Assembly (NCBI RefSeq): GCF_039522005.1
Contig: NZ_BAAADA010000023.1
Coordinates: 1-56,569 of the forward strand
Length of the DNA: 56,569 nt
DNA from: Alkalibacterium indicireducens
GTDB taxonomy: Bacteria; Bacillota; Bacilli; Lactobacillales; Carnobacteriaceae_A
Direction of reading: 5' to 3'
In this document: positions 1 to 5,940 of the stretch, piece after piece
Layout of the letters: every line of letters begins with the position of its first letter
Position numbering within the stretch: the stretch's first letter is position 1
Notes under the pieces: generated by a model
Told to the model about the DNA's origin: nothing
Databases searched by the model: none
What the model saw: the letters and a program-made list of their open reading frames with translations, nothing else
Translations under genes and position numbers: made by a program

Positions 1-71
1 GCCGTTAGCTCAGTTGGTAGAGCAACTGACTTTTAATCAGTGGGTCACAGGTTCGAATCCTGTACGGCTCA
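1..71 (+). tRNA. tRNA-Lys (TTT), 5' end cut by window edge
   Basis: The cloverleaf is complete except for the first two acceptor bases. The 3' acceptor strand ACGGCTC followed by discriminator A implies a 5' GAGCCGT, of which only GCCGT is inside the window. The anticodon loop CTTTTAA reads TTT. No CCA is encoded. It is the first member of a 19-gene tRNA array whose promoter lies outside the window. Confidence 0.95.
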
Positions 72-101
72 TATATAAGAGCAATCTTATATATACCACA
101 T

Positions 102-183
102 GCGGATGTGGCGGAATTGGCAGACGCACTAGATTTAGGATCTAGCGCTTCACGGCGTGGGGGTTCAAGTCCCTCCATCCGCA
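102..183 (+). tRNA. tRNA-Leu (TAG)
   Basis: Class II tRNA with a long variable arm. The acceptor pairs GCGGATG with CATCCGC, discriminator A. The anticodon stem CTAGA/TCTAG encloses TTTAGGA, giving TAG. No encoded CCA. Confidence 0.96.
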
Positions 184-192
184 TAACATTGA

Positions 193-265
193 GCCGGCTT
201 AGCTCAGTTGGTAGAGCAACTGATTTGTAATCAGTGGGTCGAGGGTTCAAATCCTTTAGCCGGCA
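193..265 (+). tRNA. tRNA-Thr (TGT)
   Basis: The acceptor GCCGGCT pairs with AGCCGGC, discriminator A. The anticodon loop TTTGTAA reads TGT. No encoded CCA. Confidence 0.96.
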
Positions 266-282
266 TTTTTGTTTTATTACCA

Positions 283-354
283 GCGGAAGTAGTTCAGTGG
301 TAGAACATCACCTTGCCAAGGTGGGGGTCGCGGGTTCGAATCCCGTCTTCCGCT
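283..354 (+). tRNA. tRNA-Gly (GCC)
   Basis: The acceptor GCGGAAG pairs with CTTCCGC, discriminator T. The anticodon stem CACC/GGTG encloses TTGCCAA, giving GCC. No encoded CCA. Confidence 0.96.
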
Positions 355-396
355 TAAACCGATTCCAATTGTCCTTATATACGATTTATGTTTCCG

Positions 397-482
397 GCCG
401 GGGTGGCGGAATTGGTAGACGCACAGGACTTAAAATCCTGCGGAGAGTTTTCTCCGTGCCGGTTCGACTCCGGCCCTCGGCA
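397..482 (+). tRNA. tRNA-Leu (TAA)
   Basis: Class II tRNA. The acceptor GCCGGGG pairs with CCTCGGC with one G-T wobble. The stem CAGGA/TCCTG encloses CTTAAAA, giving TAA. A long variable arm is present. No encoded CCA. Confidence 0.96.
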
Positions 483-496
483 TTGGATCTTATAAA

Positions 497-570
497 GCAC
501 CCTTAGCTCAATTGGATAGAGTACCTGACTACGAATCAGGCGGTTAGAGGTTCGACTCCTCTAGGGTGCA
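497..570 (+). tRNA. tRNA-Arg (ACG)
   Basis: The acceptor GCACCCT pairs with AGGGTGC. The anticodon loop CTACGAA reads ACG; the wobble A would be expected to become inosine through TadA. No encoded CCA. Confidence 0.96.
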
Positions 571-580
571 CTTTTACATT

Positions 581-654
581 CGGGAAGTAGCTCAGCTTGG
601 TAGAGCACTTGGTTTGGGACCAAGGGGTCGCAGGTTCGAATCCTGTCTTCCCGA
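581..654 (+). tRNA. tRNA-Pro (TGG)
   Basis: The acceptor CGGGAAG pairs with CTTCCCG. The stem CTTGG/CCAAG encloses TTTGGGA, giving TGG. No encoded CCA. Confidence 0.96.
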
Positions 655-667
655 TTAGTATTAAAAT

Positions 668-741
668 GGCGGTGTAGCTCAGCTGGCTAGAGCGTACGGT
701 TCATACCCGTGAGGTCGGGGGTTCGATCCCCTCCGCCGCTA
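668..741 (+). tRNA. tRNA-Met (CAT), elongator type
   Basis: The acceptor GGCGGTG pairs with CGCCGCT, with G1-T72 and T6-G67 wobbles and no C1-A72 mismatch. The anticodon is CAT. The sequence closely resembles the elongator tRNA-Met of Bacillus as I remember it, which separates it from the two other CAT tRNAs that follow. Confidence 0.88.
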
Positions 742-748
742 TGGAAGC

Positions 749-822
749 GGACCTTTAGCTCAGTTGGTTAGAGCAAACGGCTCATAACCGTTCGGTCGCA
801 GGTTCGAGTCCTGCAAGGTCCA
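749..822 (+). tRNA. tRNA-Ile2 (CAT, probably lysidine-modified)
   Basis: Anticodon CAT in stem AACGG/CCGTT; acceptor GGACCTT pairs with AAGGTCC, discriminator A. The body resembles the Bacillus tRNA-Ile2 whose C34 becomes lysidine through TilS so that it reads AUA. The assignment to Ile rather than Met rests on that family resemblance. The first two-hairpin repeat starts four bases downstream. Confidence 0.8.
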
Positions 823-825
823 TTG

Positions 826-887
826 CCATGGCTGTTGACGCTTCAGCGATTACAGCCATGGGGCACTCAAGCGTCCGCTTGCAGTGT
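826..887 (+). repeat. Two-hairpin intergenic repeat, copy 1
   Basis: It lies between tRNA-Ile2 and tRNA-fMet. Hairpin 1 has a perfect 10-bp outer stem (826-835 with 852-861), a conserved TGA/ATT internal loop, a CGC/GCG inner stem and a TTCA loop. Hairpin 2 pairs CACT-CAAGCG (864-873) with CGCTTG-AGTG (876-881, 883-886), leaving a single bulged C at 882. Copies 2 and 3 share this architecture with compensating base changes. I do not recognise it as a known family. Confidence 0.85.
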
Positions 888-911
888 AACCTTAAATGGT
901 TTTTATATTAT

Positions 912-984
912 CGCGGAGTAGAGCAGTTGGCAGCTCGTCGGGCTCATAACCCGGAGGTCGCAGGTTCGAGTCCTGCCTCCGCAA
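912..984 (+). tRNA. tRNA-fMet (CAT), initiator
   Basis: The first acceptor position is C1 facing A72 (5' CGCGGAG, 3' CTCCGCA), the mismatch typical of bacterial initiator tRNA. The anticodon stem ends in three G-C pairs next to CTCATAA. No encoded CCA. It is flanked on both sides by copies of the two-hairpin repeat. Confidence 0.95.
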
Positions 985-987
985 TTG

Positions 988-1049
988 TCATGGCTGTTGA
1001 AGCTTTAGCGATTACAGACATGATACACTTGGACGTCAGTCCACAGTGT
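988..1049 (+). repeat. Two-hairpin intergenic repeat, copy 2
   Basis: It lies between tRNA-fMet and the first tRNA-Asp. The hairpin 1 stem pairs 988-997 with 1014-1023, with one mismatch and the same TGA/ATT internal loop. Hairpin 2 pairs ACACT-TGGAC (1025-1034) with GTCCA-AGTGT (1039-1043, 1045-1049) and keeps the bulged C at 1044. The inner hairpin-2 stem has a wholly different sequence from copy 1 but still pairs perfectly. A further small hairpin (1051-1067, loop ATA) follows before tRNA-Asp. Confidence 0.85.
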
Positions 1050-1080
1050 GACGACCTCATAGAGGTTGAATAAATCGTAA

Positions 1081-1153
1081 GGTCCCGTAGTGTAGCGGTT
1101 ATCACGCCTGCCTGTCACGCAGGAGATCGCGGGTTCGATTCCCGTCGGGACCG
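1081..1153 (+). tRNA. tRNA-Asp (GTC), copy 1
   Basis: The acceptor GGTCCCG pairs with CGGGACC, discriminator G. The anticodon loop CTGTCAC reads GTC, a GUN anticodon and so a queuosine substrate. It is identical over its whole length to the copy at 1779-1851. Both copies stand just downstream of a two-hairpin repeat. Confidence 0.97.
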
Positions 1154-1158
1154 TTTTA

Positions 1159-1229
1159 GCGGGTGTAGTTTAGTGGTAAAACCCCAGCCTTCCAAGCTGA
1201 TGTCGGGAGTTCGATTCTCCTCACCCGCT
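1159..1229 (+). tRNA. tRNA-Gly (TCC), copy 1
   Basis: The acceptor GCGGGTG pairs with CACCCGC. The loop CTTCCAA reads TCC. The gene is identical to 1951-2021. It is separated from tRNA-Asp by only five bases. Confidence 0.97.
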
Positions 1230-1260
1230 TTGTATTATTGAAATACAGCCTATTTATTTG

Positions 1261-1335
<75 letters not shown>

Positions 1336-1358
1336 TTATATCAATTTTTAATTGGTAT

Positions 1359-1447
1359 GGGGAAGTACTCAAGTGGCTGAAGAGGCGCCCCTGCTAAGGG
1401 TGTAGGTCGGTTTTCCCGGCGCGAGGGTTCAAATCCCTCCTTCTCCG
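1359..1447 (+). tRNA. tRNA-Ser (GCT)
   Basis: Class II tRNA with a long variable arm. The acceptor GGGGAAG pairs with CTTCTCC with one wobble, discriminator G. The loop CTGCTAA reads GCT. Confidence 0.95.
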
Positions 1448-1462
1448 TTTTTTAATTTTATA

Positions 1463-1534
1463 GGCCCCTTGGTCAAGCGGTTAAGACACCGCCCTTTCAC
1501 GGCGGTAACACGGGTTCGAATCCCGTAGGGGTCA
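1463..1534 (+). tRNA. tRNA-Glu (TTC)
   Basis: The acceptor GGCCCCT pairs with AGGGGTC with one wobble. The stem CCGCC/GGCGG encloses CTTTCAC, giving TTC. Confidence 0.96.
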
Positions 1535-1560
1535 TAGTAATTAAATAGTATTACTTTAAT

Positions 1561-1650
1561 GGAGGATTACCCAAGTCCGGCTGAAGGGAACGGTCTTGAA
1601 AACCGTCAGGTGTGTAAAAGCACGCGTGGGTTCGAATCCCACATCCTCCT
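1561..1650 (+). tRNA. tRNA-Ser (TGA)
   Basis: Class II tRNA. The acceptor GGAGGAT pairs with ATCCTCC, discriminator T. The stem ACGGT/ACCGT encloses CTTGAAA, giving TGA. A long variable arm is present. The third two-hairpin repeat begins three bases after it. Confidence 0.95.
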
Positions 1651-1652
1651 TT

Positions 1653-1715
1653 ACCATATCTGTTGATGCTTCAGTGATTACAGACATGGTACACTTGGAC
1701 ACCAGTCCACAGTGT
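1653..1715 (+). repeat. Two-hairpin intergenic repeat, copy 3
   Basis: It lies between tRNA-Ser(TGA) and the second tRNA-Asp. The hairpin 1 outer stem pairs 1653-1663 with 1680-1690, with one A-C mismatch. The TGA/ATT internal loop and TTCA loop are kept, and the inner stem TGC/GTG pairs through wobbles. Hairpin 2 pairs ACACT-TGGAC (1691-1700) with GTCCA-AGTGT (1705-1715), with the bulged C at 1710. Downstream is another short AT-rich hairpin (AAGTTTA/TAAACTT, about 1745-1764). Confidence 0.85.
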
Positions 1716-1778
1716 ATCTTATTGAAACATTGTTGCTTCTTGAGAAGTTTACAAGTATAAACTTTTCGAATATTTACA

Positions 1779-1851
1779 GGTCCCGTAGTGTAGCGGTTAT
1801 CACGCCTGCCTGTCACGCAGGAGATCGCGGGTTCGATTCCCGTCGGGACCG
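1779..1851 (+). tRNA. tRNA-Asp (GTC), copy 2
   Basis: Identical to 1081-1153. The arrangement repeat, Asp, (Phe), Gly(TCC) echoes repeat, Asp, Gly(TCC) at 988-1229. This suggests a segmental duplication within the array. Confidence 0.97.
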
Positions 1852-1859
1852 CTTTTACA

Positions 1860-1932
1860 GGCGCTGTAGCTCAGTTGGTAGAGCAACGGATTGAAGCTCC
1901 GTGTGTCGGCAGTTCGACTCTGTCCAGCGCCA
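1860..1932 (+). tRNA. tRNA-Phe (GAA)
   Basis: The acceptor GGCGCTG pairs with CAGCGCC, discriminator A. The stem ACGGA/TCCGT encloses TTGAAGC, giving GAA. No encoded CCA. Confidence 0.96.
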
Positions 1933-1950
1933 TATACCTATGATAATGAT

Positions 1951-2021
1951 GCGGGTGTAGTTTAGTGGTAAAACCCCAGCCTTCCAAGCTGATGTCGGGA
2001 GTTCGATTCTCCTCACCCGCT
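1951..2021 (+). tRNA. tRNA-Gly (TCC), copy 2
   Basis: Identical to 1159-1229. It is the last gene of the array; a hairpin with a T run follows within 20 bases. Confidence 0.97.
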
Positions 2022-2034
2022 TTATGTCAAAAAC

Positions 2035-2072
2035 GTAAAAAAGGAACCTCATCCAGTGGGGTTCCTTTTTTT
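2035..2072 (+). terminator. Intrinsic terminator of the tRNA array
   Basis: The stem AAGGAACC (2041-2048) / GGTTCCTT (2060-2067) is followed by a T run to 2072. An A run precedes the stem, so it can also terminate the convergent minus-strand gene, whose stop codon lies in the loop. Confidence 0.9.
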
Positions 2073-2540
2073 GGTATTTTTAATGTAAGTTAATGAGAAC
2101 ATCACGAATAGGATGATTAGAAATAGAATAAGTCGTGCGGAAATAAAAAGAGTCTGACTGTAAAATGCAAAAGCGTTCATAATGACGACCAGTAAAAACA
2201 ATTTAATTACATTGTACACTGTAATTAAATTATAGCTGTAAAATTGAGGCTTCAACCCCAACAGTAAAGCAGTCGAGGATAATAATATAAGTGAGAAGAG
2301 CGAATAAATGTAAGAAAAATAAGTTAAGGACACCAGCAGCAAGATAAGTGTAGTCCATTTAGAAACCCTGGCTGATTGGCTATTCTTTTCAAATCTTTTC
2401 AAGCTATACAAATATGTAAGAAGCATTACAAGAGGAAGTAATGTTATCGGTTCATACATTATAGAATAGGATAGGCCAATAACGGGCGTAAGCAGATAAA
2501 GAATAACTTCAATGTTTTTCGTGTTGTTCAAAGTGGACAT
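2049..2540 (-). CDS. Hypothetical multi-pass membrane protein, 163 aa
   Basis: I do not recognise this protein. It is very hydrophobic, with about five or six predicted membrane segments rich in Leu, Ile, Phe and Tyr and a short basic C-terminal tail (KNTKKRNPTG). No catalytic motif is visible. The start is placed at the internal ATG (MSTLNN) because AAAGGAG lies 8 bases upstream of it, while the ATG 12 codons earlier has no such site. It is monocistronic, convergent with the tRNA array and divergent from metK, and its composition is more AT-rich than the flanking core genes. It could be a lineage-specific accessory gene. Confidence 0.7.
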   Translation of the reverse strand: MSTLNNTKNIEVILYLLTPVIGLSYSIMYEPITLLPLVMLLTYLYSLKRFEKNSQSARVSKWTTLILLLVSLTYFSYIYSLFSLILLSSTALLLGLKPQFYSYNLITVYNVIKLFLLVVIMNAFAFYSQTLFISARLILFLIILFVMFSLTYIKNTKKRNPTG

Positions 2541-2658
2541 AGAGTCAACTCCTTTTATTATATTCTTATTAATCATATCATATTCCTCTATATGATGTGG
2601 GGTTATATTAATGCATATGCCCAGTCTAAAACTGCAGCGTGTATTTATTTCTGATTTG

Positions 2659-2667
2659 TGGTAAAAT
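2659..2667 (+). promoter_or_regulatory. metK promoter, extended -10
   Basis: TG-G-TAAAAT forms an extended -10 element just upstream of the SAM-III leader. No good -35 hexamer is seen at the expected spacing. Confidence 0.55.
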
Positions 2668-2672
2668 GGTTA

Positions 2673-2745
2673 AGGTTTACAATGAATTCCCGATAGGACG
2701 GCCACAACCGGTCGGAAGCCTTGTAACCGAACAAATTAGGGGGAA
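2673..2745 (+). promoter_or_regulatory. SMK box (SAM-III) riboswitch of metK
   Basis: The leader has the hallmarks of the SMK box that controls metK in Lactobacillales: a GGTTTACAATG 5' strand, the conserved TTCCCGATAGGA segment, a GGCC/GGTC arm, GCCTTGTAACCGA, and then the Shine-Dalgarno run GGGGG (2739-2743) eight bases before the ATG. In the known family, SAM binding sequesters the Shine-Dalgarno sequence and blocks translation of SAM synthetase. Here the TTCCC segment can pair with GGGGGAA in the same way. Recognition is by primary sequence and position; I did not run a covariance search. Confidence 0.9.
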
Positions 2746-2751
2746 TATTTA

Positions 2752-3933
2752 ATGGAAAAAAGATTATTTACTTCAGAATCTGTAACGGAAGGTCACCCGG
2801 ATAAAATTGCTGATCAAATCAGTGATGCTATTTTAGATGCAATCCTTTCTAAAGATCCGGAAGCTAGAGTTGCATGTGAGACATTAGTTACGACAGGACT
2901 CGTTCTGATAGCAGGAGAAATACGCACAGAAACTTATGTCGATATGCAGAAAATTGCACGTGATACTATTAGAGACATAGGCTATACCCGTGCAAAATAC
3001 GGATTTGACGCAGATACATGTGCAGTAGTGGTGTCGATTGATGATCAGTCACCAGATATTGCAGTAGGTGTAGACGACTCGATTGAGTACAAGTCAGAAG
3101 CTCAGGATAAACTGGATAAAATAGGTGCAGGTGACCAGGGTCTGATGTTTGGCTATGCAACTAAAGAAACGCCAGAGCTTATGCCATTGCCTATCTCGCT
3201 TAGTCATAAACTAACGCGCCAGCTTGCTAAAGTCAGGAAGAATAAAAGCTTGGATTATTTAAGACCTGACGGAAAAGCTCAGGTAACTGTAGAGTATGAT
3301 GAAAATGATAATCCTAGACGAATAGATGCTGTTGTCATCAGTACTCAGCATAGACCGGATATCACAGCAGATTTGTTAGAAAAAGATATTATGGAGAAAG
3401 TAATCACTCAGGTCATTCCTTCCAAATGGTTGGATAATGACACGAAATACTATATCAATCCGACAGGGCGCTTCGTAGTGGGGGGACCACAAGGAGATGC
3501 AGGATTGACAGGAAGAAAAATTATCGTCGACACATATGGCGGATATGCTCGTCATGGTGGAGGAGCATTCTCCGGCAAAGATGGAACAAAGGTAGACCGC
3601 TCAGCCAGTTATGTAGCCAGATACATTGCTAAAAACATAGTAGCAGCGGATTTGGCAGATAAAGTAGAAGTTCAGCTAGCCTATGCTATTGGTGTTTCAC
3701 AGCCTGTATCGATTTCTATCGATACGTTTGGAACTGGGAAAATATCAAATGAGCGATTAATCAATGCTGTAAGAGAACTCTTTGATCTTAGACCAGCTGG
3801 AATCATTAAAATGCTGGATCTTAAACGACCTATATTCAAACAGACAGCTGCTTATGGGCACTTCGGTAGAACTGATGTTGATCTCTCATGGGAAAAAACT
3901 GATAAAGCTGATGAATTACGCAAATTAATGTAA
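2752..3933 (+). CDS. metK: S-adenosylmethionine synthetase
   Basis: Makes SAM from ATP and L-methionine in the cytoplasm. At 393 aa it has the usual family length. The signature motifs are present: GHPDK (residues 14-18, ATP site), GAGDQG (125-130), GGPQGDAGLTGRK and the glycine-rich GGGAFSGKDGTKVDRSA. The start follows the GGGGG Shine-Dalgarno sequence that forms part of the SMK box, so translation is expected to fall when SAM is abundant. It is monocistronic: its own promoter and riboswitch are upstream and a strong terminator is directly downstream. Confidence 0.98.
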   Translation: MEKRLFTSESVTEGHPDKIADQISDAILDAILSKDPEARVACETLVTTGLVLIAGEIRTETYVDMQKIARDTIRDIGYTRAKYGFDADTCAVVVSIDDQSPDIAVGVDDSIEYKSEAQDKLDKIGAGDQGLMFGYATKETPELMPLPISLSHKLTRQLAKVRKNKSLDYLRPDGKAQVTVEYDENDNPRRIDAVVISTQHRPDITADLLEKDIMEKVITQVIPSKWLDNDTKYYINPTGRFVVGGPQGDAGLTGRKIIVDTYGGYARHGGGAFSGKDGTKVDRSASYVARYIAKNIVAADLADKVEVQLAYAIGVSQPVSISIDTFGTGKISNERLINAVRELFDLRPAGIIKMLDLKRPIFKQTAAYGHFGRTDVDLSWEKTDKADELRKLM

Positions 3934-3935
3934 AT

Positions 3936-3979
3936 AACCAGGCACAAAATCTTTGATACGATTTTGTGCCTGGTTTTTT
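3936..3979 (+). terminator. Intrinsic terminator after metK
   Basis: A perfect 16-bp stem (3936-3951 with 3960-3975) with an 8-base loop is followed by a T run. It is the strongest terminator hairpin in the window. Confidence 0.95.
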
Positions 3980-4094
3980 GAATGTATAACATTCCTTTTG
4001 TTGTATGTATATACATTATCTCAGCTGACATACACAATAGCTGTAATAAATTCTTAAAAAGTTAAAAATTGATTCTTGATTAGAGGGTTTATTC

Positions 4095-4125
4095 ACTATA
4101 CGAGTATAGTCACTTATGGTATACT
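4095..4125 (+). promoter_or_regulatory. rodZ promoter with adjacent palindrome
   Basis: The 309-base gap between metK and rodZ holds only the metK terminator and this signal. An extended -10 (TG at 4117, TATACT 4120-4125) is preceded at the -35 position by the palindrome ACTATA-CGAG-TATAGT (4095-4110), which could be an operator. Nothing else gene-like is seen in 3980-4242. Confidence 0.5.
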
Positions 4126-4242
4126 TTGTAAAGATGGATGGAATATAACACATTCTTTTCCTGCATTGTATCATGACAACTTTAAACGAAATGACTTTTA
4201 AATCATATAAATAAATGAAATACTCTAGGCAGGTGAAACAGT

Positions 4243-5157
4243 TTGAACGAAATAGGAGAGAAATTAAAAGAAGCTCGTCAAGCTAAAGGGTACACGCTGG
4301 ATGATCTGCAGCAGATTACGAAGATACAAAAACGCTATCTGATTGCTGTTGAAAAAGGCAACCTTGATGTATTACCAGGCAATTTTTATGCGCGTGCTTT
4401 TATTAAACAATACGCAGATTCAGTTGGATTAAATGGAGAAGAACTGATCAATAATCATATGGACAGTATTCCTCAAGTAAGTGAAACGACATACTCGAAA
4501 AGTGTTCAGAACACCCAGACACGTTCTAAGACTAAACGGACCGGGTTTATGGCCACGGTACAGGATAGTCTTCCTACAATACTCATCGTACTGCTCGTGA
4601 TCGCAATTATCTTTGCAATATATTTAGCTGTAACCAGTGGCGCTGGAAATGGTGACAGTGATTCCTTTATCCAGGGTGATGAGGGCGCTGGTGTTGTTGA
4701 AGTCGACAACAATGACGATGCGGAAGAAGAAGATACCGAAGAAGATCTGGAGGAAGATTCTCAAGACACCGGTGACGATGAGTCGGGCAATGATGAAGAG
4801 GATACTGAAGAAGAAAATGGTGAGGACAGTGAAGAGCAGTCCATTGAAGAAATAGATGGAACGGCCTCAACTACGACTTATGAAATATCAGGCACTCATC
4901 CGGATAACCAGACGCTTAGTTTGTCTGCTGATGGAGCAGCCTCATGGGTAAGAATAACTATAGATGGATCACCGGTCGAAGAGGGTATGATCAATAGCGG
5001 AGAAACACTTGAAGTATCATTTGATGGAACTGCAGCCGAGGTTGCGATAGTTATAGGAAATGCACCTGCAACTTCAATTGAACTGAATGGTGAATCCTTA
5101 CCTTTTGCCGAAGCAGCAACAGCTGTAAGACAGGAAATGTTCATCACATTTAATTAA
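4243..5157 (+). CDS. rodZ: RodZ-type cell-shape protein (HTH, one TM, extracellular domain)
   Basis: Links the MreB cytoskeleton to the peptidoglycan elongation machinery. Residues 1-70 are the Xre-like helix-turn-helix (IGEKLKEARQAKGYTLDDLQQITKIQKRY begins it, shown here only for orientation in separate motifs: KLKEARQAKG, LDDLQQITKI, RYLIAVEKG). A membrane helix spans about 109-130, then a strongly acidic Asp/Glu linker (about 137-205), then a C-terminal beta-domain (DUF4115-like) to residue 304. The start is TTG with AGGTG seven bases upstream. In many Firmicutes rodZ sits before pgsA-cinA-recA, as it does here. The length of the acidic linker is unusual and suggests a saline or alkaline habitat. 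Confidence 0.88.
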   Translation: MNEIGEKLKEARQAKGYTLDDLQQITKIQKRYLIAVEKGNLDVLPGNFYARAFIKQYADSVGLNGEELINNHMDSIPQVSETTYSKSVQNTQTRSKTKRTGFMATVQDSLPTILIVLLVIAIIFAIYLAVTSGAGNGDSDSFIQGDEGAGVVEVDNNDDAEEEDTEEDLEEDSQDTGDDESGNDEEDTEEENGEDSEEQSIEEIDGTASTTTYEISGTHPDNQTLSLSADGAASWVRITIDGSPVEEGMINSGETLEVSFDGTAAEVAIVIGNAPATSIELNGESLPFAEAATAVRQEMFITFN

Positions 5158-5169
5158 TCATAGAAAGAT

Positions 5170-5202
5170 AAAAGACCAGTCTTTCGTCAGTCTGGTCTTT
5201 TT
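5170..5202 (+). terminator. Terminator between rodZ and pgsA
   Basis: AAAGACCAG pairs with CTGGTCTTT around a 12-base loop, then T-rich sequence. pgsA starts 16 bases later, so the hairpin probably attenuates rather than fully separates the two genes. Confidence 0.75.
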
Positions 5203-5217
5203 CATCAGGAGGAAACA

Positions 5218-5805
5218 ATGAATCTACCTAATAAAATCACCTTGTTCAGAATTTTTCTGATTCCTATATTTATCGTACTGGTCCTTGCTCCTCTAAATTT
5301 AGGCACGCTGACTGTGTTTGGTTCAGATATCGATATTCAGCTGCTTGTGGCAGCGATTTTGTTTTCAGTTGCGAGTTTTACAGACTGGCTGGATGGTTAT
5401 TTAGCTAGAAAAATGAACATCGTATCAAATTTTGGTAAATTCGCTGATCCTCTGGCAGATAAGATGCTGGTCATGTCGACGCTGATCCTTCTTGTTGAAC
5501 TTGGCATGGCTCCTTCATGGGTAGTGGCAGTTATCGTATCCAGAGAATTAGCTGTCACAGGACTAAGACTGATTCTCGTGGAACAGGGCGGAACAGTCAT
5601 GGCAGCTGCTTGGCCCGGGAAAATAAAAACAAACACTCAAATGTTCGCAATTATTTTTCTTTTGATCAATGATTTTCCTTTTGGTGGATTAAATGTTTCT
5701 ATAGGAACAATCCTTCTCTATGTCTGTCTCTTCTTTACGATATATTCAGGAGTCAATTATTTTTACGAGGCAAGAGATGTGTTCTCAGGTACTTTTTCAG
5801 AATAA
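5218..5805 (+). CDS. pgsA: CDP-diacylglycerol-glycerol-3-phosphate 3-phosphatidyltransferase
   Basis: Makes phosphatidylglycerol phosphate from CDP-diacylglycerol and glycerol 3-phosphate, the committed step to anionic phospholipids. The CDP-alcohol phosphatidyltransferase signature is complete: D56, D59, G60, A63, R64, G73, D77 and D81. At 195 aa, with several hydrophobic helices, it fits the family. AGGAGG precedes the ATG. It sits in the conserved order rodZ-pgsA-cinA-recA. Confidence 0.96.
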   Translation: MNLPNKITLFRIFLIPIFIVLVLAPLNLGTLTVFGSDIDIQLLVAAILFSVASFTDWLDGYLARKMNIVSNFGKFADPLADKMLVMSTLILLVELGMAPSWVVAVIVSRELAVTGLRLILVEQGGTVMAAAWPGKIKTNTQMFAIIFLLINDFPFGGLNVSIGTILLYVCLFFTIYSGVNYFYEARDVFSGTFSE

Positions 5806-5817
5806 TAATGAATAATG

Positions 5818-5850
5818 AAAGACATGCAGGTTTGAGTCTGTATGTCTTTT
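5818..5850 (+). terminator. Terminator after pgsA
   Basis: AAAGACATGCAG pairs with CTGTATGTCTTT (one wobble) and is followed by a T run. Confidence 0.85.
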
Positions 5851-5859
5851 TAATTCTTT

Positions 5860-5891
5860 TTGACATGGTTTATTTTTTCATGTGTTAAAAT
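5860..5891 (+). promoter_or_regulatory. cinA promoter
   Basis: TTGACA (5860-5865) is followed, at a rather long 20-base spacing, by TG-T-TAAAAT (TG at 5883, hexamer 5886-5891). The extended -10 could compensate for the spacing. Confidence 0.55.
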
Positions 5892-5940
5892 ATTAGTGAT
5901 AAATAGAATGAAAGGTAAATATTATATATAGGAGGCCATT

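Noticed and set aside
234..1073. Open reading frames across the tRNA array
   Set aside because: They run through tRNA genes and have no coding character.
1556..1816. Minus-strand ORF across the tRNA-Ser/Asp region
   Set aside because: It overlaps tRNA genes and a structured repeat; it has no ribosome site.
4667..4870. Alternative-frame ORFs in the acidic region of rodZ
   Set aside because: They are by-products of GAA/GAT-rich codons and have no ribosome site or recognisable content.
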